From: Candidatus Kerfeldbacteria bacterium CG08_land_8_20_14_0_20_43_14
GTDB lineage: Bacteria > Patescibacteriota > Patescibacteriia > PEXW01
Length of the DNA stretch: 27,315 bases
Direction: 5' to 3'
NCBI GenBank assembly: GCA_002774575.1
Contig: PEXW01000067.1
Location: forward strand, 1 to 27,315
Under the pieces are notes generated by a model. It was not told the DNA's origin. It saw nothing but the letters and a program-made list of their open reading frames with translations, and ran no database searches. The stretch's first letter is position 1, and every line of letters starts with the position of its first letter. Made by a program: the position numbers and the translations under genes. Of the stretch, positions 21,461 to 27,315 are shown piece by piece.

Positions 21461-23536
21461 TTATTTCTGGGATTTGGCAATAATCGTTTCAGCCACATTT
21501 CTTGGCACTTGGGCGTAATGCGAAAATTCCATGGAATATGAGGCTCGCCCCTGGGTCATGGATCTCAAAGCCGTTGCATAACCGAACATTTCAGCTAAAG
21601 GTGCTGACGCGTCAATGACCTTCATATTTCCACGGTCGCGCATTTCATTAATTTGAGCGCGTTTGGAATTTAAGTCGCCGATAACATCGCCCATGAATTG
21701 CTCTGGGGTAACTACCTCAATTTTCATGATTGGCTCCAATAAAACCGGCTTGGCTCTTTTGAAAGCTGATTGCACGGCCATGGAACCGGCAATTTTAAAA
21801 GCCATTTCTGAAGAATCGACTTCATGGTAACTGCCGTCGTAAACCGTAACCTGCATATCAATAACCGGGTAACCAGCAATAATACCTCTGTCTAACGCTT
21901 CTTTTATGCCTTTGTTTATAGGCTGAATATATTCCTGCGGAATAGAGCCGCCTTTAACTTCATTCACGAATTCATAACCCTTGCCGCGCTCCAACGGCTT
22001 TACGCTAACCCAGCAATGGCCATACTGACCCCGGCCGCCAGTCTGTCTGATATATTTGCCTTCTCCCTCTGCTTCACCGAGAATAGTTTCTTTATAAGCG
22101 ACTTGGGGTTTGCCGACATTAGCCTCAACTTTAAATTCCCTTTTCATTCGATCAACAATGATTTCCAAATGCAGTTCGCCCATGCCGGAGATAATGGTTT
22201 GGTTGGTTTCTTCGTTAAATTTAACCCTGAAAGTCGGATCTTCTTCGGCCAATCTCTGGATGGCAAAACCCATTTTTTCCTGGTCAGCCTTGGTTTTTGG
22301 CTCAATTGCCAAATCTATAACTGGTGCCGGGAAAGAAATGCTTTCCAAGACCACCGGATGGTCGGGATCGCAGATCGTGTGGCCGGTAAAAGTATTTTTC
22401 AGGCCGACTGCGGCGGCAATATCACCCGCGTAAACCGTTTCCACATCTTCACGATGGTTGGCGTGAAGCCGGACAATTCTGCCAATCCGTTCCTTTTCAC
22501 CGGTTGAGGTGTTTAAAACATAAGAACCGGAATTTAAAATCCCGGAATAAACCCGGAAAAAGGCGAGTTTGCCGACAAACGGGTCAGCGGCTATTTTAAA
22601 AACCAAAGATGCGAAAGGCTGGTCGTCAGCCGGCTGGCAAACAATTTCTTCGCCGGTTTTTGGATTTTTGCCTTTGGTGGCCGGAATTTCCAAAGGAGTC
22701 GGCAGGTAATCAATGACCGCGTCCAGCAAAAATTGCACGCCTTTGTTTTTTAAAGCTGAACCGCAAAGTATTGGCACGATTTCATTTTTAATGCAGGCCT
22801 GCCTTAAAACTCTTTTCAAGTCTTGAATAGGCGGTTCTTTGCCTTCTAAATACTGGTTTAATAATTGTTCATCTTGCTCCACAATTGCTTCAATCAACGC
22901 ATGGCGATATTCTTCGACTTTTTCCTTCATGTCTGCCGGCACTTCGCCATATTCAAATTCTTTGCCTAAATCATCTTTGTAGACAATGGCTTTGCGCTCG
23001 AACAGGTCTATAATGCCCTGAAAAGTTTCAGCCGCGCCAATTGGCAATTGCAAAGGATGCGCTTTGGTAGTCAGTCTTTCGTGAATGCTTTTTATATCAT
23101 AATAAAAATCCGCGCCCATGCGATCCATCTTGTTGATAAAACATATTCTGGGCACGCCGAATTTTTCCGCCTGATGCCAAACGGTTTCAGATTGGGATTC
23201 CACGCCGGCCACGCCGTCAAAAACCACTACTCCGCCGTCCAGTACGCGCAACGAGCGCTGTACTTCAACGGTGAAATCTATATGGCCAGGAGTGTCTATG
23301 ATATTAATCAGCTTGTCTTTCCAGAAACAAGTTGTGGCCGCGGCCGTAATAGTAATACCCCGCTCTTTTTCCTGTTCCATCCAGTCCATTTCCGCTTCAC
23401 CTTCATGCACTTCGCCGATCTTGTGCTTTTTACCGGTATAAAAAAGAATTCGCTCGGAAACCGTGGTTTTTCCTGCGTCAATATGGGCAATTATCCCAAT
23501 ATTTCTGGTGTCTTCTAGTGAATAAGCTCTTGGCAT
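21461..23536 (-). CDS. Elongation factor G
   Basis: GTPase that drives translocation on the ribosome. At 691 residues it is full length, with G motifs AHIDAGKTT (17-25), ERGITITAAATT, DTPGHIDF, NKMDRMGAD and CGSALKNKG, and domain IV/V stretches GGRGQYGHCWV and EPIMKIEVVTPEQFMGDV. In the str operon fusA normally follows rpsG directly. Here 584 bp with a repeat and a GxxExxY gene intervene, so fusA may have lost coupling to rpsG. The sequence before its ATG has no SD. Confidence 0.98.
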   Translation of the reverse strand: MPRAYSLEDTRNIGIIAHIDAGKTTVSERILFYTGKKHKIGEVHEGEAEMDWMEQEKERGITITAAATTCFWKDKLINIIDTPGHIDFTVEVQRSLRVLDGGVVVFDGVAGVESQSETVWHQAEKFGVPRICFINKMDRMGADFYYDIKSIHERLTTKAHPLQLPIGAAETFQGIIDLFERKAIVYKDDLGKEFEYGEVPADMKEKVEEYRHALIEAIVEQDEQLLNQYLEGKEPPIQDLKRVLRQACIKNEIVPILCGSALKNKGVQFLLDAVIDYLPTPLEIPATKGKNPKTGEEIVCQPADDQPFASLVFKIAADPFVGKLAFFRVYSGILNSGSYVLNTSTGEKERIGRIVRLHANHREDVETVYAGDIAAAVGLKNTFTGHTICDPDHPVVLESISFPAPVIDLAIEPKTKADQEKMGFAIQRLAEEDPTFRVKFNEETNQTIISGMGELHLEIIVDRMKREFKVEANVGKPQVAYKETILGEAEGEGKYIRQTGGRGQYGHCWVSVKPLERGKGYEFVNEVKGGSIPQEYIQPINKGIKEALDRGIIAGYPVIDMQVTVYDGSYHEVDSSEMAFKIAGSMAVQSAFKRAKPVLLEPIMKIEVVTPEQFMGDVIGDLNSKRAQINEMRDRGNMKVIDASAPLAEMFGYATALRSMTQGRASYSMEFSHYAQVPRNVAETIIAKSQK

Positions 23537-23545
23537 AGATAAAAT

Positions 23546-23665
23546 CTACGAAATTATGAATAAATACGCCACCGCCATCCGGCGGGGTCCCGCCCACTTA
23601 TTGAATATTTTAATGACCTGCCCGGCATGTCGTCTCGGCAGGCGGGTGGCTGAAAATGTACGAAT
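23546..23665. repeat. 120-nt palindrome-rich repeat, copy B
   Basis: Inverted relative to copy A at 4668-4787, with roughly 92 percent identity by eye and no gaps. It carries the same two hairpin blocks (ACCGCCATCCGGCGGGGTCC and TGCCCGGCATGTCGTCTCGG with flanks). It begins 9 nt upstream of the fusA start codon and ends with TACGAAT, 15 nt before the stop of the GxxExxY gene. Confidence 0.85.
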
Positions 23666-23680
23666 AAAGAATTAGACAAA

Positions 23681-24076
23681 TTAGTATAGATTAAGGATTC
23701 TTTTGTATTTCACGACATTATTGGTAAAATTTGCAATTATACCTAATTTCTTTTTTGATGCTTTTAAATAACCAACTACTTGATCAATATTTTGCCTTAA
23801 AAAACGACTACCGCGCTTAATTTCTAAAATTACTTTGCCATCTATTAAAAAATCTAGGAAATACGAACCAATATTTGATGATTTAAAATCTAAAGGGACT
23901 CGTACCTCTTGTGCGTATGGCAGATCGATTTGCTTCAATCTTACCGCAATTGCACTTTGATAATATCTCTCCTGCAATCCTGGACCTAACTCATTAAAAA
24001 CTTCAAATAGAATCTCAATTATCTTGTAGCTCAACTCCGGATAAACCAAATCTTTTCTTCTCAACTCCTCACTCAT
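23681..24076 (-). CDS. GxxExxY protein (PD-(D/E)XK superfamily)
   Basis: Member of the GxxExxY family, small proteins with a PD-(D/E)XK nuclease-like fold and no settled function. From the preferred ATG (MSEELRRKDLVYPELSYK) it is 131 residues. Visible motifs are GLQERYY (33-39, the namesake), Asp75 in SYFLDFLID, and Glu85-x-Lys87 in ILEIKRG, so the catalytic-type D...ExK is intact. An upstream ATG adds 12 residues encoded by TACGAA repeats; I consider that start unlikely. The gene splits rpsG from fusA and is flanked by the 120-nt repeat on one side and four TTCGTA units on the other, so it appears to be a mobile or recently acquired insertion. Confidence 0.85.
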   Translation of the reverse strand: MSEELRRKDLVYPELSYKIIEILFEVFNELGPGLQERYYQSAIAVRLKQIDLPYAQEVRVPLDFKSSNIGSYFLDFLIDGKVILEIKRGSRFLRQNIDQVVGYLKASKKKLGIIANFTNNVVKYKRILNLY

Positions 24077-24085
24077 TTTCACTTT

Positions 24086-24117
24086 TTCGTATATTCGTAA
24101 CAATTCGTACATTCGTA
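24086..24117. repeat. Four TTCGTA units at the upstream edge of the GxxExxY gene
   Basis: TTCGTA occurs at 24086, 24094, 24104 and 24112, spaced 8-10 nt. The same hexamer, in either orientation, surrounds both copies of the 120-nt repeat (for example 4622-4645, 4669-4674, 4773-4807, 23659-23664), linking the two loci. Confidence 0.75.
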
Positions 24118-24120
24118 GGC

Positions 24121-24585
24121 TTATGCGAAATGTGCGAAGGCACGGTTTGCCTCTGCCATACGGTGAACATCCTGCTTTTTCTTAATGGCGTCGCCTTCGT
24201 TGTTGATTGCTGAAATAATTTCTGTGGCGAGTTTTTCTATCATTGGTTTGCCTTTTTTGTTTCTGGCTGCTTCCAAAAGCCAGCGGTAGGCTAAGGCCAT
24301 TTTCCTTTCACCCCTGACTTCAACCGGAACTTGGTAATTGGCACCACCGACCCGGCGGGATTTTACTTCCACAACCGGCGAAACATTCCTGATAGCCAAA
24401 TCAAAAGCTTCTATTGGATTTTTACCCGTCTTTTCTCCAACCTTTTCTAAAGCTCCGTAGACAATTTTTTGAGCTACGGATTTTTTCCCCCGTTCCATGA
24501 CATAATTTATAAATTTTGCGACTGCAACATTCTTATACTTGGAATCGGGCTTGATTTTCCTTTTTTGAGCTTGTTTTCCGTGCAT
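24121..24585 (-). CDS. Ribosomal protein uS7
   Basis: Primary 16S rRNA-binding protein organising the 30S head. The 154 residues contain KFINYVMERGKKSVAQKIVY, the RRVGGANYQVPVEVRGERK hairpin and the C-terminal DVHRMAEANRAFAHFA. It follows rpsL by 3 nt. The gene ends 3 nt before the TTCGTA repeat cluster, so the insertion left the reading frame intact. Confidence 0.98.
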   Translation of the reverse strand: MHGKQAQKRKIKPDSKYKNVAVAKFINYVMERGKKSVAQKIVYGALEKVGEKTGKNPIEAFDLAIRNVSPVVEVKSRRVGGANYQVPVEVRGERKMALAYRWLLEAARNKKGKPMIEKLATEIISAINNEGDAIKKKQDVHRMAEANRAFAHFA

Positions 24586-24588
24586 AAA

Positions 24589-25002
24589 TTATTGCTTTTT
24601 TGCTCCGTAAAGACTGCGGCCTTGCTTGCGATTGGCCACACCTTGGGTGTCGTAAACACCTCGGATAATATGATATCTGACGCCCGGCAAATCTTTTACC
24701 CTGCCGCCGCGGATTAAAACAATTGAGTGCTCCTGCAAATTATGGCCAATGCCCGGAATATAAGCCGTTACTTCCATACCATTGGAAAGTCTGACTCTGG
24801 CGATTTTTCGCAAAGCTGAATTAGGCTTTTTGGGAGTGGTGGTGGTTACTTTAACGCAGACGCCGCGCTTAAAAGGGCTACCTTCGGGCAACTCATGACG
24901 AAAACGTTTCATGGCGTTCAAGACCGGCTGTAATGCCGGGGTTTTGGACTTTATTTTATTGGATTTTCTGCCCTTTCTGACTAATTGGTTGACTGTTGGC
25001 AT
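24589..25002 (-). CDS. Ribosomal protein uS12
   Basis: Decoding-centre protein of the 30S subunit. The 137 residues show PTVNQLVRKGR, KKPNSALRKIARVRL and GGRVKDLPGVRYHIIRG, with wild-type lysines at the two classical streptomycin-resistance positions. It is the first gene of the str-S10-spc run and is preceded by a promoter whose -35 box abuts the second MITE-like element. No SD is present. Confidence 0.98.
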   Translation of the reverse strand: MPTVNQLVRKGRKSNKIKSKTPALQPVLNAMKRFRHELPEGSPFKRGVCVKVTTTTPKKPNSALRKIARVRLSNGMEVTAYIPGIGHNLQEHSIVLIRGGRVKDLPGVRYHIIRGVYDTQGVANRKQGRSLYGAKKQ

Positions 25003-25093
25003 GTTTTTTAAGTATTAAAACTTCCAATGGGAATCCTAGCCCCACTTTCGGAAATTATCGATATGGGGAATTAAAGTGTTTTCAGTAATTGCA

Positions 25094-25122
25094 AAAATAA
25101 CACGGCGAGCCGCGTCTGTCAA
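25094..25122 (-). promoter_or_regulatory. Predicted sigma70 promoter of the rpsL operon
   Basis: Read on the minus strand, TTGACA (25122-25117) and TATTTT (25099-25094) have 17-bp spacing, predicting a leader of about 85 nt before rpsL. The TTGA of the -35 is the outer direct repeat of the MITE-like element at 25123-25229. The leader contains CCCCA/TGGGG and TTCC/GGAA pairings. Confidence 0.7.
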
Positions 25123-25233
25123 CCCCGCACCACTTTCTATCAAATGAACTAATTATTGAGCAGGTATATTTAGCCGAAAAAAACGTCTTTTACTATAAAT
25201 TTTGCGTTTGCTTAGAAAGTGGTGCGGGGTCAA
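25119..25233. mobile_element. MITE-like inverted-repeat element, copy 2
   Basis: CCCCGCACCACTTTCTA (25123-25139) is the exact reverse complement of 25213-25229, enclosing 73 nt of noncoding sequence. Direct repeats TCAA flank both ends (25119-25122 and 25230-25233). The ends match copy 1 (5239-5340), while the interiors look unrelated. It sits between the stop of the M50 protease gene (22 nt away) and the rpsL promoter. Confidence 0.78.
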
Positions 25234-25254
25234 CTCTAGCTAACTTAGACCGAC

Positions 25255-25890
25255 TTAGGCAGGAATAATCAGACCTAAAATCCCCCGCTCAACATAGCCG
25301 AAAATTGCGCCTAAATACTGCTGGCCAAAAAGAATAATGGCAATAAGAATGACAAAGCCGTATTTGTTGAAAAATTGGATTACGCCCTCAAATTGCCGTG
25401 GGAGCAGGTTCAAAAGCTTGGAACCATCTAATGGCGGAATTGGCAGCAGATTAAAGAGCATCAAGATAATGTTGAAAACCACCAAAAGGAATAAAAAAGT
25501 GATTAACAAATTATCCATTGGCAAATGTCCGAATTGCAGAACTAACCTTAAGGCAATGCCAAAAACCACCACGCCGATTAAGTTTGAAAATGGGCCAGCC
25601 AGAGAAACTAAAGCCGGACCCCACCTCTTAAATTTCAAATTATAAGGATTGAACGGTACTGGCTTGCCCCAGCCAAAACCCAAAAATATCAAAGCCAACA
25701 AGCCCCAGGGGTCCACATGAGACAGCGGGTTTAAAGTTACCCGGCCTTCTATCTCCGCCGTGCTGTCACCCTGAAGCAAAGACACGAAAGCGTGGCTGAA
25801 TTCGTGAACAGTAATGGCGATAATAATAGCCAGCAAAGAAGCTAAAGCTTCCAAAGGCTGACCGGCTAATAAGTAACTAAGTGGTAACAT
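25255..25890 (-). CDS. Site-2 protease family (peptidase M50) membrane protein
   Basis: Intramembrane zinc metalloprotease-like protein, 211 residues with about five or six transmembrane segments. The zinc motif HEFSH lies in the second half of the first long helix (ITVHEFSHAF), and the third-ligand region is LLPIPPLDGSKLL, an NPDG-like motif. It is the compact form lacking a PDZ domain, widespread in bacteria; substrates are unknown. It is transcribed toward rpsL but separated from it by the inverted-repeat element. It is divergent from rpmB. Confidence 0.92.
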   Translation of the reverse strand: MLPLSYLLAGQPLEALASLLAIIIAITVHEFSHAFVSLLQGDSTAEIEGRVTLNPLSHVDPWGLLALIFLGFGWGKPVPFNPYNLKFKRWGPALVSLAGPFSNLIGVVVFGIALRLVLQFGHLPMDNLLITFLFLLVVFNIILMLFNLLPIPPLDGSKLLNLLPRQFEGVIQFFNKYGFVILIAIILFGQQYLGAIFGYVERGILGLIIPA

Positions 25891-25893
25891 GGC

Positions 25894-25922
25894 TTGTCAT
25901 TAATAAAATAATGTGTTAACTT
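25894..25922 (+). promoter_or_regulatory. Possible promoter of rpmB
   Basis: TTGTCA (25894-25899) and TAACTT (25917-25922) with a 17-bp spacer, in the 63-nt divergent gap. The -10 is weak and other AT-rich hexamers nearby could also serve. Confidence 0.35.
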
Positions 25923-25953
25923 TCTTTCATTCCCAATACTAATATCATACCCT

Positions 25954-26136
25954 ATGGCAAAGATTTGTTCCATCTGCGGGCGCGGGTCTTTAAAAGCGAA
26001 TTCGCGAAGTCACTCCAATATCGCGACTATTAAACGGCAAAAAGTTAATTTGCAGACTTTATTCAAGGACAACAAACGAATTATTGCCTGCGCTTCCTGC
26101 ATTAAAAGTGAAATGAAAAAGTCGGCAAAAAAATAA
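25954..26136 (+). CDS. Ribosomal protein bL28, zinc-binding form
   Basis: Large-subunit protein bL28 in its short four-cysteine form, 60 residues: CSICGRG near the N-terminus and CASC near the C-terminus are the zinc ligands, and SNIATIKRQKVNLQTLF is the RNA-binding middle. The usual partner rpmG (bL33) is absent; a NUDIX gene follows after 18 nt. Together with uS14 and uL24 this is the third ribosomal protein here with CxxC pairs. Confidence 0.93.
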   Translation: MAKICSICGRGSLKANSRSHSNIATIKRQKVNLQTLFKDNKRIIACASCIKSEMKKSAKK

Positions 26137-26154
26137 TTAAGCTTTAAGCCAAAT

Positions 26155-26613
26155 ATGGCTAATATCTTACAAACCCTAACTTTGATCTATAAAGAGAATC
26201 AAATTCTTTTGGGCATGAAAAAACGCGGGCTTGGCCAAGACAGATGGAATAGTTTTGGCGGGAAAGTTCAGCCAAATGAAGACATTAAGACTGCGGCAAT
26301 AAGGGAATTGCGGGAAGAAACGAATATTCAAGCTGTTGATTTAAAACCCAGAGGGATTTTGACTTTTGAGTTTGAAGGGTAAAAGGATATTTTAGAAGTA
26401 CACCTTTTCAGTGCTGACCGATTCAGTGGCGAACCAAAAGAAACCGAGGAAATGAAGCAGCAATGGTTTGATTTGAATAAAATTCCTTTTGAAAATATGT
26501 GGCCTGATGATCCATACTGGCTGCCTTTGGTTTTACGAGGTGAGAATGTGGAAGGTCAATTCTTGTTTAAGGATAAAAATGCGGTTTTAAAGCACGAGGT
26601 AAAAATAATTTAA
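26155..26613 (+). pseudogene. MTH1-like NUDIX hydrolase with an in-frame stop
   Basis: The 152-codon frame encodes an MTH1/NUDT1-like enzyme, a family that hydrolyses oxidised purine nucleotides such as 8-oxo-dGTP. The NUDIX box is intact (GGKVQPNEDIKTAAIRELRE followed by ETNI), preceded by RWNSFGG. A TAA at 26380-26382 (codon 76) interrupts it after TFEFEG. The same frame continues with KDILEVHLFSADRFSG and IPFENMWPDDPYWLPLVL, matching the MTH1 C-terminal half, and ends at TAA 26611-26613. No frame change is needed, so a single substitution (for example GAA or AAA to TAA) explains it. Either a recent nonsense mutation, a sequencing error, or readthrough. The truncated 75-residue product would lack the WPDD substrate-recognition segment. 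Confidence 0.88.
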
Positions 26614-26705
26614 TAAGCACCTACCAAGGCTTTCCAATCAGCTTGACTTTTTTTGAATTTGATGTAAGTTACAATAAAACTAAACATAAAAAAGAGGCTT
26701 GAAAA

Positions 26706-27275
26706 TTGAATAAATTTTGGAAATGGTTGGAGCGAAAGCTGGAAACCAAAGATGATCTCTTGCCTGACAAGGCTGATGTGGTAATTGCCGTTGGCATTGA
26801 TGTAAGCCAAGACGGAAAAAGCGCTGGCCCATATTCCGCCGCCGTGGCCCAAAAAACTTTGGAACTATTCAAAAATCAAAAGACCGACAGTCTGCTTTTC
26901 ACCGGAGGTTATAGTTTTAATAATGGCTTAACCGAAGCCGAGTTAATATACAATTTAGTTGCCGGCCAAATACAGGCTTGGCGGGTATTTCTGGAAATCC
27001 AAGGCTACCGGACTTACCTTAACGCGGACTTCACTTTGTCTATTCTCCAAGCTCATGAATTGGAAAGCGCCATTATTGTTGCCCAGCAATGGCACGCTCG
27101 CCGCGTTAGGGCGACATTCAAAAAAAGATGGACTGGCACGGGCATCAAAATCTATGTCATTAAGGCTCATTCTGAATATGGCGGCGGCTCACAATCTCGG
27201 CTTGATCATTTTATAAGCTTTTTTCTTTGGGACACATTGGCTTTCATTGTCTCTAAATTCAAAGGTTACTGTTGA
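26706..27275 (+). CDS. DUF218 (YdcF/SanA-like) protein
   Basis: A 189-residue protein of the DUF218 family, whose members are linked to envelope functions but mostly lack defined reactions. The start is TTG (LNKFWKWLERK read as Met), with an AGAGG-like site upstream; no ATG is near. Motifs are VVIAVGIDVSQDG, SLLFTGGYSF, the following TEAE, and SAIIVAQQWHARRVRATF, matching the conserved Gly-, Glu- and His/Arg-containing segments of the family. The N-terminus lacks the membrane anchor seen in YdcF or SanA; a hydrophobic stretch (FISFFLWDTLAFIV) near the C-terminus could associate with the membrane. It precedes a terminator. Confidence 0.85.
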   Translation: MNKFWKWLERKLETKDDLLPDKADVVIAVGIDVSQDGKSAGPYSAAVAQKTLELFKNQKTDSLLFTGGYSFNNGLTEAELIYNLVAGQIQAWRVFLEIQGYRTYLNADFTLSILQAHELESAIIVAQQWHARRVRATFKKRWTGTGIKIYVIKAHSEYGGGSQSRLDHFISFFLWDTLAFIVSKFKGYC

Positions 27276-27278
27276 TTA

Positions 27279-27313
27279 AAAAAGCGTCATGGGCTATCCT
27301 GACGCTTTTTCTT
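27279..27313. terminator. Rho-independent terminator after the DUF218 gene
   Basis: AAAAAGCGTCA (27279-27289) pairs with TGACGCTTTTT (27300-27310) around a 10-nt loop, with A-rich and T-rich arms, so it can act in both directions. Confidence 0.88.
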
Positions 27314-27315
27314 AT

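Noticed and set aside
22016..22507. 163-codon plus-strand frame opposite fusA
   Set aside because: It is a shadow of EF-G codon use; no SD, promoter or recognisable domain.
24086..24117. CRISPR array
   Set aside because: The TTCGTA units are only six bases with 2-4 nt between them; no direct repeats of 24-37 nt and no spacers.
26380..26382. Alternative genetic code explaining the NUDIX stop
   Set aside because: The codon is TAA, which ends many genes here (for example rpsE, rplO), and TGA also works as a stop at adk, map and ruvX.

Overview
The window is a compact, gene-dense piece of a bacterial chromosome, most likely from a Candidate Phyla Radiation (Patescibacteria, Parcubacteria-like) genome. 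The main reasons are: a long str-S10-spc ribosomal run with no uL30 gene between uS5 and uL15; a zinc-type uS14; several ribosomal proteins with extra charged tails; PD-(D/E)XK-type GxxExxY and lineage-restricted hypothetical proteins between housekeeping genes; and AT-rich, mostly Shine-Dalgarno-free starts. TGA is used as a normal stop (for example the ATGA overlaps of adk/map and map/ruvX), so the UGA=Gly code of Gracilibacteria and Absconditabacteria does not apply.

Layout. 1-449: no conventional gene, but a 16-bp inverted repeat enclosing a hairpin, and a possible 27-residue membrane peptide. 450-983 (-): DEDDh exonuclease. 1205-4580 (+): dnaB, ybaB, recR and a hypothetical protein with a possible PD-(D/E)XK core. 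4581-5350: bL21 alone, between a 120-nt palindrome-rich repeat and a MITE-like inverted-repeat element. 5351-5842 (-): DUF192 lipoprotein/secreted protein. 5855-6431 (+): a hypothetical gene with its own promoter, strong RBS and terminator. 6410-9334 (-): adk-map-ruvX-WecA-like glycosyltransferase, joined by ATGA overlaps. 9445-25002 (-): rpsL-rpsG-[GxxExxY insertion]-fusA-tuf-rpsJ-(structured spacer)-rplC-rplD-rplW-rplB-rpsS-rplV-rpsC-rplP-rpmC-rpsQ-rplN-rplX-rplE-rpsN-rpsH-rplF-rplR-rpsE-rplO-secY in transcription order. 25003-25254: second MITE-like element and the rpsL promoter. 25255-25890 (-): M50 site-2 protease. 25954-27275 (+): bL28, an MTH1-like NUDIX hydrolase with an in-frame stop, and a DUF218 protein, ending at a terminator.

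How it works together. Most of the window is the core translation machinery: small- and large-subunit proteins, EF-G, EF-Tu, and the SecY channel through which nascent membrane proteins exit. Around it sit start-methionine removal (map), nucleotide balance (adk), replication and repair (dnaB, recR, exonuclease, NUDIX) and envelope polymer initiation (WecA-like).

The most interesting non-gene signals are two inverted-repeat elements flanked by direct TCAA/TTGA repeats. In both, the TTGA forms the -35 box of a promoter (rplU and rpsL). The others are a 212-nt rpsJ-rplC spacer with four consecutive hairpins, two 120-nt repeats in opposite orientation associated with TTCGTA/TACGAA motifs, and a GxxExxY gene inserted inside the str operon. 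All functional calls come from reading motifs by eye; no searches were run.
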